A stretch of DNA of 53,955 nt, taken from Planctomycetota bacterium. Lineage in GTDB: Bacteria; Planctomycetota; Phycisphaerae; WQYP01. This document shows, piece by piece, positions 36,735 to 44,900 of the stretch. The stretch lies in the NCBI GenBank assembly GCA_021790385.1, contig JAJYDW010000019.1, forward strand, positions 1 through 53,955. Reading direction: 5' to 3'. The position numbers were made by a program, and so were the translations under genes. The notes under the pieces were generated by a model. That model was not told where the DNA came from. It saw only the letters and a list, made by a program, of their open reading frames with translations, and made no database searches. How positions within the stretch are numbered: position 1 is the stretch's first letter; the number at the start of each line of letters is the position of its first letter.

Positions 36735-37139
36735 TTACGCTTTGACAAGCTGCCAGAATGAAGCCTTTTTACCATGTTGCTCATGAAGCGATGCCAGCAA
36801 TTCCTGCTGCTTTTTTTGCAAGTTCGCCCGTGCCGCCAGAGCGTCGGCAAGTTTAAGATAGTCCGCGGCGTGGTGATACGCCGTTGACCTTTTTTCCACA
36901 AGTATGTCCAGCAGAAGATTGCGATACTACAACCACGCGGAGGCAGGAAAGTTTTTACTCAATGCCCCGATCAATTTGAGCAGATCGATGCAGTGATGAG
37001 ATCGTTTGCATTTGAAAATTGTACCGTATGCCAGCCATGGGCGGACGCAATTACGGCGGTAACCGGCTCGCGCCCCTAATCCGCGACTGGGAAGCAACAT
37101 GGAACCGGTGACATCCACAATTGCTTGATGCGATGGCAA
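36735..37139 (-). pseudogene. Remnant of a hypothetical gene with an in-frame stop
   Basis: On the minus strand a single frame, broken only by a TAG at 36929-36927, reads from FKCKRSHHCIDLLKLIGAL through SAWL-stop-YRNLLLDILVEKRSTAYHHAADYLK to ELLASLHEQHGKKASFWQLVKA and the TAA at 36737-36735. The helical, Lys/Glu-rich C-terminal part looks truly coding; its closing Lys-x-x-Phe-Trp pattern recalls DUF6880-like C-termini, a weak resemblance. The N-terminal half is less convincing. It is likely an eroded gene truncated at its 5' side near the insertion sequence. UAG readthrough is possible but unsupported. Confidence 0.45.
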
Positions 37140-37343
37140 TAGAAGCGTTCGGACAAGCTGCGAATTTTATGTGGATTGGCTTTATTACCGGTGGGAAACT
37201 GGCATTGTTTCTTCAAGGATCGCCGGCCTTGCGGTTGCCATCCCGCGCGGGGTCCGTAAACCTTGGAACAATTGCAGCCAAATCTAAACCTTCGCCGGCG
37301 TAAGACTCGCGCGTAGGTTTCTGTGCAACAATCGCGGCGGCCA

Positions 37344-38574
37344 TCATGATCCGCAGATGCTCATGGCCACGCCGGAGCACTCCACGCTTTCCAATATCCG
37401 CACCACTTCCGCCAGGCACGCCGGTACCCGGCCATCATCCCGCAGCATATTACGCCTCTGGCCGCGAAGAATAATCTCCACCGCATATCCACAACCAACC
37501 ACGCCGCCACAATCCACTCCGTCCACACCTAGGGCCCGATCCGCCCCCGAACCGTGCCCCACCGGAGGCTCCATCGACTCGGTCTGGATTTGCAGCGGCA
37601 GGAATAACGGATTCACCGCATCGGCGTTGTCGCTCACCGGAGCTATCCCCCTGCCCCTATTGACCGGCCGATGGGCATCGGCCAGCTTGGCTGCTGATAC
37701 GGTAAACCGCCGATTAAACAGCGGAAGAAAGTATCGATCCAGCACGTCATTGCCTTGTTCCATCGTGCTGGCACCACGCAGGCGAAGCTCCTTGACCAGC
37801 CGATCTTGAGCCGTCTCAAAGAACCTTTCGATCCGCCCTTTGGCCTGCGGACTATGCGCGGAAATTAAGGCAATCTCCAACTCCACCAATGCCCGCGCGA
37901 GTTGTGTGGGTTCCGAATGTACCTCCCCCCAGATGGTCTTGCTGGAGATTTTGAAGATGCTGTGCCGATCCGCATAGATCGACGCCATCCGCCCATGAAC
38001 GCCCACATATCGCCCCAGCAGATCCATATACGCCGCCGTGGTCTCTCCACTGTAAAAGCGGGCCGAGGCGTAGCTCGTCGCGTCATCTATCATCGCCACC
38101 AAGACGATTGATTCACTGCACCGATCTTCCAGCCACGCATGATGGCTGGCATCCGTCTGGATCATCTGTCCGAAGCAGGCCTTCCGGTTCACGCCGTGCC
38201 CGATGGCGTTCCCCCTGACGGCGATCCTGCCACAGCCCTTCGGTTATCAGCCAGCCCCGTAAGGTCTCATCGGTCATCACCATATGGTCTTCCACCAGCT
38301 TCTCTGCTGCCAGCGTCGGACCAAAGTCCCTGTACCGGCTCTTATACCGACGCAGAACCCGTTGCCGAAAATTCCCGTCGAACCGATTGTGGCTCGGCTT
38401 GCCACGCGACTGATGAACCAGACCGGCATCGCCGTGCCTGACCAAACGCTTTACCAACCGCCGCACATGACGCGCTGTGAGCCCCAATTGTTCGGCCGCA
38501 TCTACCTGCGACAGACGACCTTCTAATACCTGCTGGATAATACGCAGACGATCCTGATCCCGCTGACTCATCAT
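37344..38574 (-). pseudogene. Frameshifted DDE transposase
   Basis: The N-terminal part (frame from 38613, likely start ATG 38574 with AAGGGG upstream) holds a helix-turn-helix region: LSQVDAAEQLGLTARHVRRL. It runs to GLWQDRRQGERHRARRE and then leaves frame. The C-terminal part (frame to 37344) continues with CFGQMIQTDASHHAWLEDR (first Asp), IYADRHSIF (second Asp) and HSPQAKGRIERFFE (Glu), so the DDE triad is intact. The shift lies near 38197, needing one skipped base. The family normally uses one continuous frame, so mutation rather than programmed frameshifting is likely. The last 80 residues look non-homologous. Confidence 0.75.
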
Positions 38575-38668
38575 CAGTAATTCCCCTTGGCACATAACAT
38601 CCTCTTTTTCCAAATGAGGGTGTTTTAACTTTGGCCAAACAGGACATTACAACTTTGGTATGACAGGA
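37344..38668 (-). mobile_element. Decayed DDE insertion sequence (ISNCY/IS481-like)
   Basis: An insertion sequence with one visible end. At the transposase 5' side lie two 24-base direct repeats (38621-38644 and 38645-38668) sharing AACTTTGG and CAGGA, typical of terminal transposase-binding sites. The matching far end was not found: the transposase C-terminus runs into unrelated sequence from about 37600 down. The element therefore looks truncated on one side as well as frameshifted. Confidence 0.65.
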
Positions 38669-38705
38669 TAAATCCATTAAAAATGTGTTGTATATGCTCT
38701 GCACG

Positions 38706-38765
38706 AGCCGGCCGCCAAAATGCCTGTGCCTTAAAATATGTGTTTATTTTTGCGAGACCCCTAAA
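38706..38765 (+). repeat. Dispersed repeat, copy 4 (right end only)
   Basis: The 60 bases from GCCGGCCGCCAAAA to GAGACCCCTAAA match the right ends of copies 2 and 3 without indels, including AAAATATG, TTTATTTTTGCG and the C-rich tip. The left part is missing; the insertion sequence begins about 40 bases away, which may explain the loss. The tip supplies the stop codon of the histidine kinase gene. Confidence 0.65.
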
Positions 38766-40797
38766 TCGTGGGAAAATCCGCTATAGCGGCAGACAACGGC
38801 GGCTCGGGGGCTGTCGGCGGCGGCACCGTCAGCGGCAAACTGATAAATACCTGAGTTCCCTCTGGCGTAGAACGAACATCCACGCGCCCATCATGAGCTT
38901 CGACAAAGCGGCGTACAATGGCCAAACCCAGTCCCAATCCACGGCTGCCATACTCAACCGTTCCACTGTGATGATGCCGCATATCTTCGCCGGTCTGGAA
39001 TGGCTGGAAGATTTGTTCCAGATGCTGGGGCGCAATGCCGGATCCAGAGTCACAGATGAGAATTTCGAGGCGATCATCCACAGTTTTGTGGGCAGCCAGA
39101 TGAATCACGGCACCATCGGGGGAAAATCGGATCGCATTGGTCAGGACATTGATGAGCACATCGCTGAGCTTTTCACGATCTCCAAAAAACGGCGGCAACT
39201 GGTCGGGCAGATCTAATTCAATTTTCTGCCGGCGTTCCGCCAAAAACGCACTTTGATCGCGGCACACCTCTAAAATCAAGGCATGCATATCGAAGGTGGT
39301 GCGATTGAGAGGCGCTGAAAATTGATCGGTCTGCACCAACTTCAGGATATCGTTGATCATTTTGTCCAGCCGGCGGGCCCGGGCCCCGATGATATCCAGC
39401 GCATGGAGCATTTCCGACGTGTTGCCGCCATCAGCAGCGGCGATATTGAGTTGCCGCCGCAGCAAATCCGCCGTGAGCACAATGGTGGTCACGGGGGTTC
39501 GTAATTCATGGCCGGCGAGTTCCAGAAATCTTTTTTTGGCCTCATCACTGCGTTCCAACTGGTGGATATTGCGCTGTAACTGCCGGGTCATGTTGTCAAA
39601 ATCATGGGCCAGGTCGCCCAATTCATCGTGTTGAAAAAAAACATGGCCCGTCTGGTCCTCAGAAATAACCCGCACATTAAGCTCTCCACGACCGACGGCA
39701 CCTGCGGCCTGCCGAAGACGCATAATGGGATTGACAATTTCCCGCTGGCTGATGCCGTAGCCCACCAAAAATAGCAACGCAATTAGCACCACACCGACAA
39801 AAGCGATGGTGCGGCCAATGGTGTATATGGGCTTGACCACCAGTGCAGTGGGTTCACTGACCAGCACATTCCAGTGCGGCACCACTACATGGCCGCTGCC
39901 TACCTGCAAGCCCATGCCGAAGGCTACCGGAGCTGATCCCAGAATCGGTCCGTGCAGCAGTTCGCGCCACCAGCGACCATCCATTCGTCCTTGATTTTTA
40001 ATAAATCTGGCCTGCGCTCCCTGTGCGACCGATACCCGCCCCACCGAAAAAAGCGTCGTCTTGGAGTGGTTGTCAAAAATCTGGGCCGTGGCACCAATGG
40101 GGCCTATGCCAAGGGCGAAACTTTTTTGAATCCAGCGAATGTTGCATGTCTCTTTAAGCACACCATAAATTCGATGTCCATGGTTCTCTCGGACCGGCAC
40201 GGCCAGAACGATGGCTGGCTGGTGATTTTCCGGATCAACCAAAATGGAACTGACGTAACCGCTGCAACCGGGAGTCATCGCCCTTTTCCACCAGGCTTGC
40301 CCAGCTTGATAAAACATGGTGGGCTTGACATCCGCCGCAATCAACCGGCCGTAACGATCGGCTGCCAGCATGTGATATTCGCCGCGACTGCTGCGGCTGA
40401 TCAGCCGCAGGCGATCGGCAATCGGATTATGCAAAATGATCCGCAAAGGTGCCGCATTATCCGGCAGCCCGGGCCACATATTCTCAATTCGTCGGGTGCC
40501 GACTCCAGGCCGCGTGGTGGTTACAACGAATCGCCTGGTCGCCAACACATCCTGTTCACGGGTGTAGGCCACGACTTCCGGCAGGTGCGCCAGCAAATAA
40601 AGCCGGTCCAGTTCCGCCTGCAGGCGATCGGCAATTTCATGGGCGTAGGTATTGGCCCGGGCGCGAAGGGACACATGGATGGTATTGATGCGCAGGCGCG
40701 CGCCCAAGCCGAGAATGGCAACCAGGCTCAAGGCCAGCGGCAGCAGACCGACTAAAACAAGAGTACCTATCAGCTTGCGCCGAATTCCCAGGCGCAT
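38761..40797 (-). CDS. Membrane sensor histidine kinase
   Basis: Orphan two-component sensor of 678 residues. Transmembrane segments at about 10-31 and 331-349 bracket a large extracytoplasmic dCache-like sensor domain. A HAMP linker (about 350-405) leads to the HisKA domain, whose H-box is FLELAGHELRTPVTT (phospho-acceptor H430). The HATPase domain has the N-box DVLINVLTNAIRFSPDG, G1 ICDSGSGI and G2 SRGLGLGLAIV. It should autophosphorylate on H430 and pass phosphate to a response regulator, but none is nearby. A GAGGAAA site precedes the ATG. The stop codon TAG falls in the tip of repeat copy 4, so the original C-terminus may have been slightly longer or different. Confidence 0.9.
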   Translation of the reverse strand: MRLGIRRKLIGTLVLVGLLPLALSLVAILGLGARLRINTIHVSLRARANTYAHEIADRLQAELDRLYLLAHLPEVVAYTREQDVLATRRFVVTTTRPGVGTRRIENMWPGLPDNAAPLRIILHNPIADRLRLISRSSRGEYHMLAADRYGRLIAADVKPTMFYQAGQAWWKRAMTPGCSGYVSSILVDPENHQPAIVLAVPVRENHGHRIYGVLKETCNIRWIQKSFALGIGPIGATAQIFDNHSKTTLFSVGRVSVAQGAQARFIKNQGRMDGRWWRELLHGPILGSAPVAFGMGLQVGSGHVVVPHWNVLVSEPTALVVKPIYTIGRTIAFVGVVLIALLFLVGYGISQREIVNPIMRLRQAAGAVGRGELNVRVISEDQTGHVFFQHDELGDLAHDFDNMTRQLQRNIHQLERSDEAKKRFLELAGHELRTPVTTIVLTADLLRRQLNIAAADGGNTSEMLHALDIIGARARRLDKMINDILKLVQTDQFSAPLNRTTFDMHALILEVCRDQSAFLAERRQKIELDLPDQLPPFFGDREKLSDVLINVLTNAIRFSPDGAVIHLAAHKTVDDRLEILICDSGSGIAPQHLEQIFQPFQTGEDMRHHHSGTVEYGSRGLGLGLAIVRRFVEAHDGRVDVRSTPEGTQVFISLPLTVPPPTAPEPPLSAAIADFPTI

Positions 40798-40915
40798 GGT
40801 TTCCTCGCGTCAACCCGGAACATCCACTGCTATCATACCGCCGGGGGCCGCATTGAGCCAGTAAATTCCCGCGGTGGCCGCCCTGGGGCGCGGATGATTC
40901 GCCGGTAAATTCAAG

Positions 40916-40944
40916 TTGAATTTACCGATCATTGCCTCTATATT
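40916..40944 (+). promoter_or_regulatory. Sigma-70-type promoter for the fasciclin gene
   Basis: TTGAAT (40916-40921) and TATATT (40939-40944) are 17 bases apart. About 30 bases of leader follow, including a TAAGGGG site at proper distance from the ATG at 40981. Confidence 0.6.
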
Positions 40945-40980
40945 GCCTGTTCTGAACGGTTTTTTGTTAAGGGGTACCAC

Positions 40981-41547
40981 ATGGCTTATAAGAAATTCTG
41001 GATGGCCCTTGTTCTTATGGTCGCTTTGGCTGCGGCATTACCGGGCTGTTCGCAATGGCAGCAACATCAACATGCCTGCGCCTGCAAAAAATTGTTGCGG
41101 AATCCATCGCGTGTGGCCCACAGCCCGCTGTATAAAATTATCAACTGCCAGCCGCAATGGACAACGCTGGCCAAGGCCATCCGAAAAGCGCACCTGAAAG
41201 AAACTTTTTCGCAACGCGGTGCCTATTACACTTTCTTTGCTCCGACCAACGCCGCGTTTGCCAAAATTGCCCCGGCCAAACTGGCTACCCTGATGAAATC
41301 GGAAAATCGCCAATCGCTGCGCAACCTTATTTTCTATCATGCCATCGCCAGCCCCGTGGCGCTCGACCCACGCTACCCCACGCTGCACGAGCCAACGGCC
41401 AATGGACATAAGGTGGTTTTAACCACCGCCAATGGAAAAATCATGACCGTGAACGGCGTACCCATTATCTCCGGCCCGATCATGGTCGATAACGCGGCCA
41501 TTTATACCATTGGTCAAGTGCTGACGCCCCCGCCTGGCAATCGGTAA
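40981..41547 (+). CDS. Fasciclin-domain lipoprotein
   Basis: Predicted lipoprotein of 188 residues. The signal peptide ends in the lipobox LPGC (C23). A single fasciclin (FAS1) domain covers about 55-182. Its H1-like block is YYTFFAPTNAAFAKI, the central YH motif is LIFYHAIAS, and the closing region is VNGVPIISGPIMVDNAAIYTIGQVL. FAS1 domains mediate adhesion or matrix binding at cell surfaces. The Cys-rich stretch CACKKLL after the lipid anchor is unusual. It is a single-gene unit with its own promoter, divergent from the histidine kinase. Confidence 0.88.
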   Translation: MAYKKFWMALVLMVALAAALPGCSQWQQHQHACACKKLLRNPSRVAHSPLYKIINCQPQWTTLAKAIRKAHLKETFSQRGAYYTFFAPTNAAFAKIAPAKLATLMKSENRQSLRNLIFYHAIASPVALDPRYPTLHEPTANGHKVVLTTANGKIMTVNGVPIISGPIMVDNAAIYTIGQVLTPPPGNR

Positions 41548-41746
41548 GCAGCCGTGCGGATCTAAACGCCTGGACTTCAGGTTGCACCGCCAACGCCGTG
41601 CAGAGCGAGCGGTTATGCATTGTGATGTGGGTGCGGCCATGCGTGGGGTCACCTCCGGCGTTCCTGCGTGGTGTAAGGGGTGGAAACGTTCATGGGCATC
41701 CACCGGGCGCGGGGCAAAACGTTATATCCAAGTCAGTCGGCGGCGG

Positions 41747-42952
41747 TCAGCGCTTCAAAAATGCTTCCAGGCGATCCACACCTTTATCAATATTCGCCAT
41801 GCTGGTGGCAAAGCTCAGACGGACATGATCGGGAAAGCCAAAGTCAGTACCGGGCACCAGGGCGACGTGGGCTTCTTCTAGAATGATTTTGCAGAATTCC
41901 ACGGCTTGCGCGGCCACCTGGGCCGAAGGCCCCAGCGGACGATTCAGCACCCCGCCGATATCCGGAAATACATAAAACGCCCCGGTGGGCCGCACGCACT
42001 TGAGGCCGGGAATGGCGTTAAGCCGCTTCCAGATATGCAGGCCGCGGGCCTCAAAGGCCTCGCGCATTTTTTCCACATCCTGTTCCAGATTGGGATTGCT
42101 GTAGGCTTCCACAATGGCGGGCATGCAGAAACTGGTGATATTGCTGGTCATCTGGCTTTGCAGCTTGTTCATGGCGGCGATCAAACTTTTGGGGCCGGCG
42201 GTATAGCCGATGCGCCAACCGGTCATGGCGTAGGTTTTACTCAGGCAATTGCAGGTAATGGTGCGGTCCTTCCAGAGGTCCCAGTTGAGGGCAGCCCAGG
42301 AACAGGTTTGCTGGCCGGCATAGATGAGCCGCTCGTAAATTTCATCGCTGCAGACCCAAATATCGCGGTGCGGCTCCAAAACAGCAGCCAGAGCGGAAAG
42401 CTCGGCAGGATGATACGTATGGCCGCCGGGATTGCTGGGTGAATTCATGATGACCATGCGGGTTTTAGGGGTGATAGCCGCGGCCAACTGTGCCGGAGAG
42501 ATTTTAAAATCGCAGTTCTCCTGCCCCTTGACAAACACCGGCACGCCGCCCGCCAATTTCACCATTTCCGGATAGCTGACCCAATAGGGTGCGGGAATAA
42601 TGACTTCATCACCGGGGTTGAGCACCGCCATAAACGCCGTATAAAGGGAATGCTTACCACCGACCGAGACGATAATTTCCTCGGGCTTATAGTGTAAATG
42701 ATTGTGGCGGGACAGCTTGCCCGCGATGGCCTGGCGGGCCTCCGGCGTGCCGGGCGTGGGTTCATATTTGGTTTTGCCGGCCAGAAGGGCATCAATGGCG
42801 GCCTTTTTAATGGGGCCGGGGGTATCAAAATCCGGTTCACCGGCCCCAAAGCTGACCACATCCACACCTTGCTTGCGCAAGGCGGCGGCTCGCGCCGTAA
42901 CTGCCAGGGTGATAGATTCCGCGACAACGTCAAGCCGCTGTGCCAATTGCAT
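41747..42952 (-). CDS. aspC: Aspartate aminotransferase (class I, PLP-dependent)
   Basis: Cytosolic aminotransferase of 401 residues, normal for the Ib subgroup of aspartate aminotransferases. The PLP Lys is in CLSKTYAMTGWRIGY (K239). Other cofactor and substrate contacts are NSPSNPGG, CSDEIYERLIY and the C-terminal RLSFATS Arg. It transfers the amino group between aspartate and 2-oxoglutarate, and Ib members may also act on prephenate. A plain AAAGAGG site precedes the ATG. Gene symbol is given by family similarity only. The next gene upstream on this strand is far away, so it seems monocistronic. Confidence 0.88.
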   Translation of the reverse strand: MQLAQRLDVVAESITLAVTARAAALRKQGVDVVSFGAGEPDFDTPGPIKKAAIDALLAGKTKYEPTPGTPEARQAIAGKLSRHNHLHYKPEEIIVSVGGKHSLYTAFMAVLNPGDEVIIPAPYWVSYPEMVKLAGGVPVFVKGQENCDFKISPAQLAAAITPKTRMVIMNSPSNPGGHTYHPAELSALAAVLEPHRDIWVCSDEIYERLIYAGQQTCSWAALNWDLWKDRTITCNCLSKTYAMTGWRIGYTAGPKSLIAAMNKLQSQMTSNITSFCMPAIVEAYSNPNLEQDVEKMREAFEARGLHIWKRLNAIPGLKCVRPTGAFYVFPDIGGVLNRPLGPSAQVAAQAVEFCKIILEEAHVALVPGTDFGFPDHVRLSFATSMANIDKGVDRLEAFLKR

Positions 42953-43086
42953 GAAACACCTCTTTGGTTATTGATTATTATTGGGCCGGCGCTGATTGGT
43001 GCTCTTGCGCGGGCCGGGACTACCATTACACTTTCATGAGTCTGATCGTTTCGCCTTTGGCAGCCCATCGCTTGGCTACGGGCATT

Positions 43087-44883
43087 TCACCGGACGATCA
43101 AACGCGCTGACATACGCAGTGCGACCACGGCCGGGTTCCGCTCCAGCACCGGCGATGGCGGCAATAACCGGGCGGTTGACCACGCAGTATCTTTCTTAAG
43201 GGGCCTCGCAAAAATAAATTCATGTTTTACGACGCAGGAGTTTTGGTCGCCGGCGAGGCGTGAGCGACGCGCATACCCTGCCAATGGGTCTGTAAGGAGC
43301 GACGAGCGACGCCCGCGGCCAAAAGAACCAGTCGGAAAGTGTGAAGTTATTTTTGCGCGGCCCTTAAAGACCGTCAGACGGACGGTGCCGGAACTGCCTG
43401 CCATGTAATCCGCGGCGTGGCGAATGTCGGACAGCAGCCGACTGGGCGCCAAACCGAAGCCAATAACCATGGCGGCACACAGGGCTGCGGCAAACCGCGG
43501 GGCCAGGGTGGTACGCACGTGCGACGGAGTCCATGGCTCCCGCACATACATCGCAGCAATGATGCGCAAATAATAGGCCGCGGCTATCGCCGCGTTCACC
43601 ACCACAAAAACGGCCAAAATCCAATGGCCGGTGGAAAGATCCGCCTGCACAATAAAGAGCTTGCCCAGAAAGCCAATAGTTCCCGGCATACCAATCAGAC
43701 TCAGCAGGCATATGGCCATGCAGGCAGCAGTCATGGGATGTTCGGAGGAAATACCGGCAATATCGTCAATATCTTCCGCCCCATCTGCTTTGCCCTGCAT
43801 ATAAATCAGCGCCGCAAACGCCCCCACGGTCATCAGGCTGTAAGCAGCCAGGTAAAACAGGGCCGCGGCAACGCCGTCATGGGCCCAGCCACCACCGGCA
43901 ACCAAGGCTGGTCCAGCCACCAATGCCGCAAGAATATAACCGCTATGGGCAATGGAACTGTAGGCGAACATGCGTTTGATGTTGCGTTGCAGCAGCGCCA
44001 AGACATTGCCAATGGTCATGGTTAAAACCGCCATCACCGTGAGCAGCGCTGGAATGGTGACATCGGGGCCGCTGGAAAAATGCCAGCCGGTCAGGCCCAG
44101 CAGCAGGATAATGGCCACAAAACCGGCAGCTTTGGGCGCAAAAGAAAGAAAGGCGGTAACAGGCGTAGCCGCCCCCTGATACACATCAGCGGCGTAAAAG
44201 TGCAGCGGCACAGCGGCAATCTTGTAGGAAATGCCCAGCAGCACCAAAAGTAACCCAAGGATGGCCATCCAGGGCAGTTGATGCCGGCTGATATCAGATT
44301 GAAAAACTGCGGTGATGGCCGAAAACTGCGTGCTGCCGGAAAAGCCGTAGAGGTAGCTGAAGCCGAAAAGATAAATGGCGGCCGAAAGCGCCCCCAGAAA
44401 AAAATACTTGATGCCGGCTTCCTGGGCTTCGCTTTGGCCGCGGCCGGTGGCCACCACAATGTACGTAGGAATGGAAACCAATTCCAACGCCAGAAACAGC
44501 CAGATCAGGTTATTGACTTTGGCCATCATACTTACGCCCGCCAGCGAGCAAAGCAACATGGCAAAAAATTCGCCGCGATAATGGCGATCGGTATGCGCCG
44601 GATCCATGGCAAACGGCATTTCCCAGGCGGAAAACAGCAGCAGCAACCCGATACCGCAGGTTAAAAGTGTCAGAAACGTGCCCAGAGCCGTGGTATGGCT
44701 CTGAACGTCGTTGCTATAGGCCGCCACAAAAGCCACGATGACCCCGATGACTGCCGTCCACTGCGTCAGCCGGCGCAGCACATCGCGACGGGCCAGCCCC
44801 ATAAGCAAAACCACCGCGGCGGTGCAAAGCAAAATAATCTCTGGTAATAAGCCCAGCAGCGAGGTGTTTACATCTTCAGCCAC
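43087..44883 (-). CDS. nuoN: NADH-quinone oxidoreductase subunit N with repeat-derived tail
   Basis: Antiporter-like membrane subunit of respiratory complex I. The GTG start at 44883 has AAGGGA seven bases upstream. About 14 hydrophobic segments fill residues 1-480, with typical NuoN blocks such as ALELVSIPTYIVVA, GIKYFFLGALSAAIYLFG and RMFAYSSIAHSGY. The usual length is about 480-500. Here, after about residue 505 (VRLTVFK), the frame enters repeat copy 3 (43367-43196) and reads GRAKITSHFPTGSFGRG and HEFIFARPL. It then runs another 36 residues into unrelated sequence, giving 598 residues. Last gene of the nuoJ-N block, 17 bases after nuoM. The native stop has probably been displaced. Confidence 0.88.
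   Translation of the reverse strand: MAEDVNTSLLGLLPEIILLCTAAVVLLMGLARRDVLRRLTQWTAVIGVIVAFVAAYSNDVQSHTTALGTFLTLLTCGIGLLLLFSAWEMPFAMDPAHTDRHYRGEFFAMLLCSLAGVSMMAKVNNLIWLFLALELVSIPTYIVVATGRGQSEAQEAGIKYFFLGALSAAIYLFGFSYLYGFSGSTQFSAITAVFQSDISRHQLPWMAILGLLLVLLGISYKIAAVPLHFYAADVYQGAATPVTAFLSFAPKAAGFVAIILLLGLTGWHFSSGPDVTIPALLTVMAVLTMTIGNVLALLQRNIKRMFAYSSIAHSGYILAALVAGPALVAGGGWAHDGVAAALFYLAAYSLMTVGAFAALIYMQGKADGAEDIDDIAGISSEHPMTAACMAICLLSLIGMPGTIGFLGKLFIVQADLSTGHWILAVFVVVNAAIAAAYYLRIIAAMYVREPWTPSHVRTTLAPRFAAALCAAMVIGFGLAPSRLLSDIRHAADYMAGSSGTVRLTVFKGRAKITSHFPTGSFGRGRRSSLLTDPLAGYARRSRLAGDQNSCVVKHEFIFARPLKKDTAWSTARLLPPSPVLERNPAVVALRMSARLIVR
43196..43367 (-). repeat. Dispersed MITE-like repeat, copy 3 (full, 172 bp)
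   Basis: Bounded by TTAA at both ends (43196-43199 and 43364-43367). The ends TTAAGGGGCCTCGCAAAAAT and the reverse complement of the other side, TTAAGGGCCGCGCAAAAATA, are near-perfect inverted repeats. Orientation is opposite to copies 2 and 4. It lacks the GGTCAGC tandem tract of copy 2 but keeps TTTTGGCCGCGGGC and GGGTATGCGCGTCGCTCACG. It lies in the 3' end of nuoN. Confidence 0.8.
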
Positions 44884-44900
44884 GTAATATCCCTTACAAT

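Noticed and set aside
37121..37303. Short plus-strand frame beside the insertion sequence
   Set aside because: Sixty codons, no motif, and it lies in a region of decayed minus-strand sequence.
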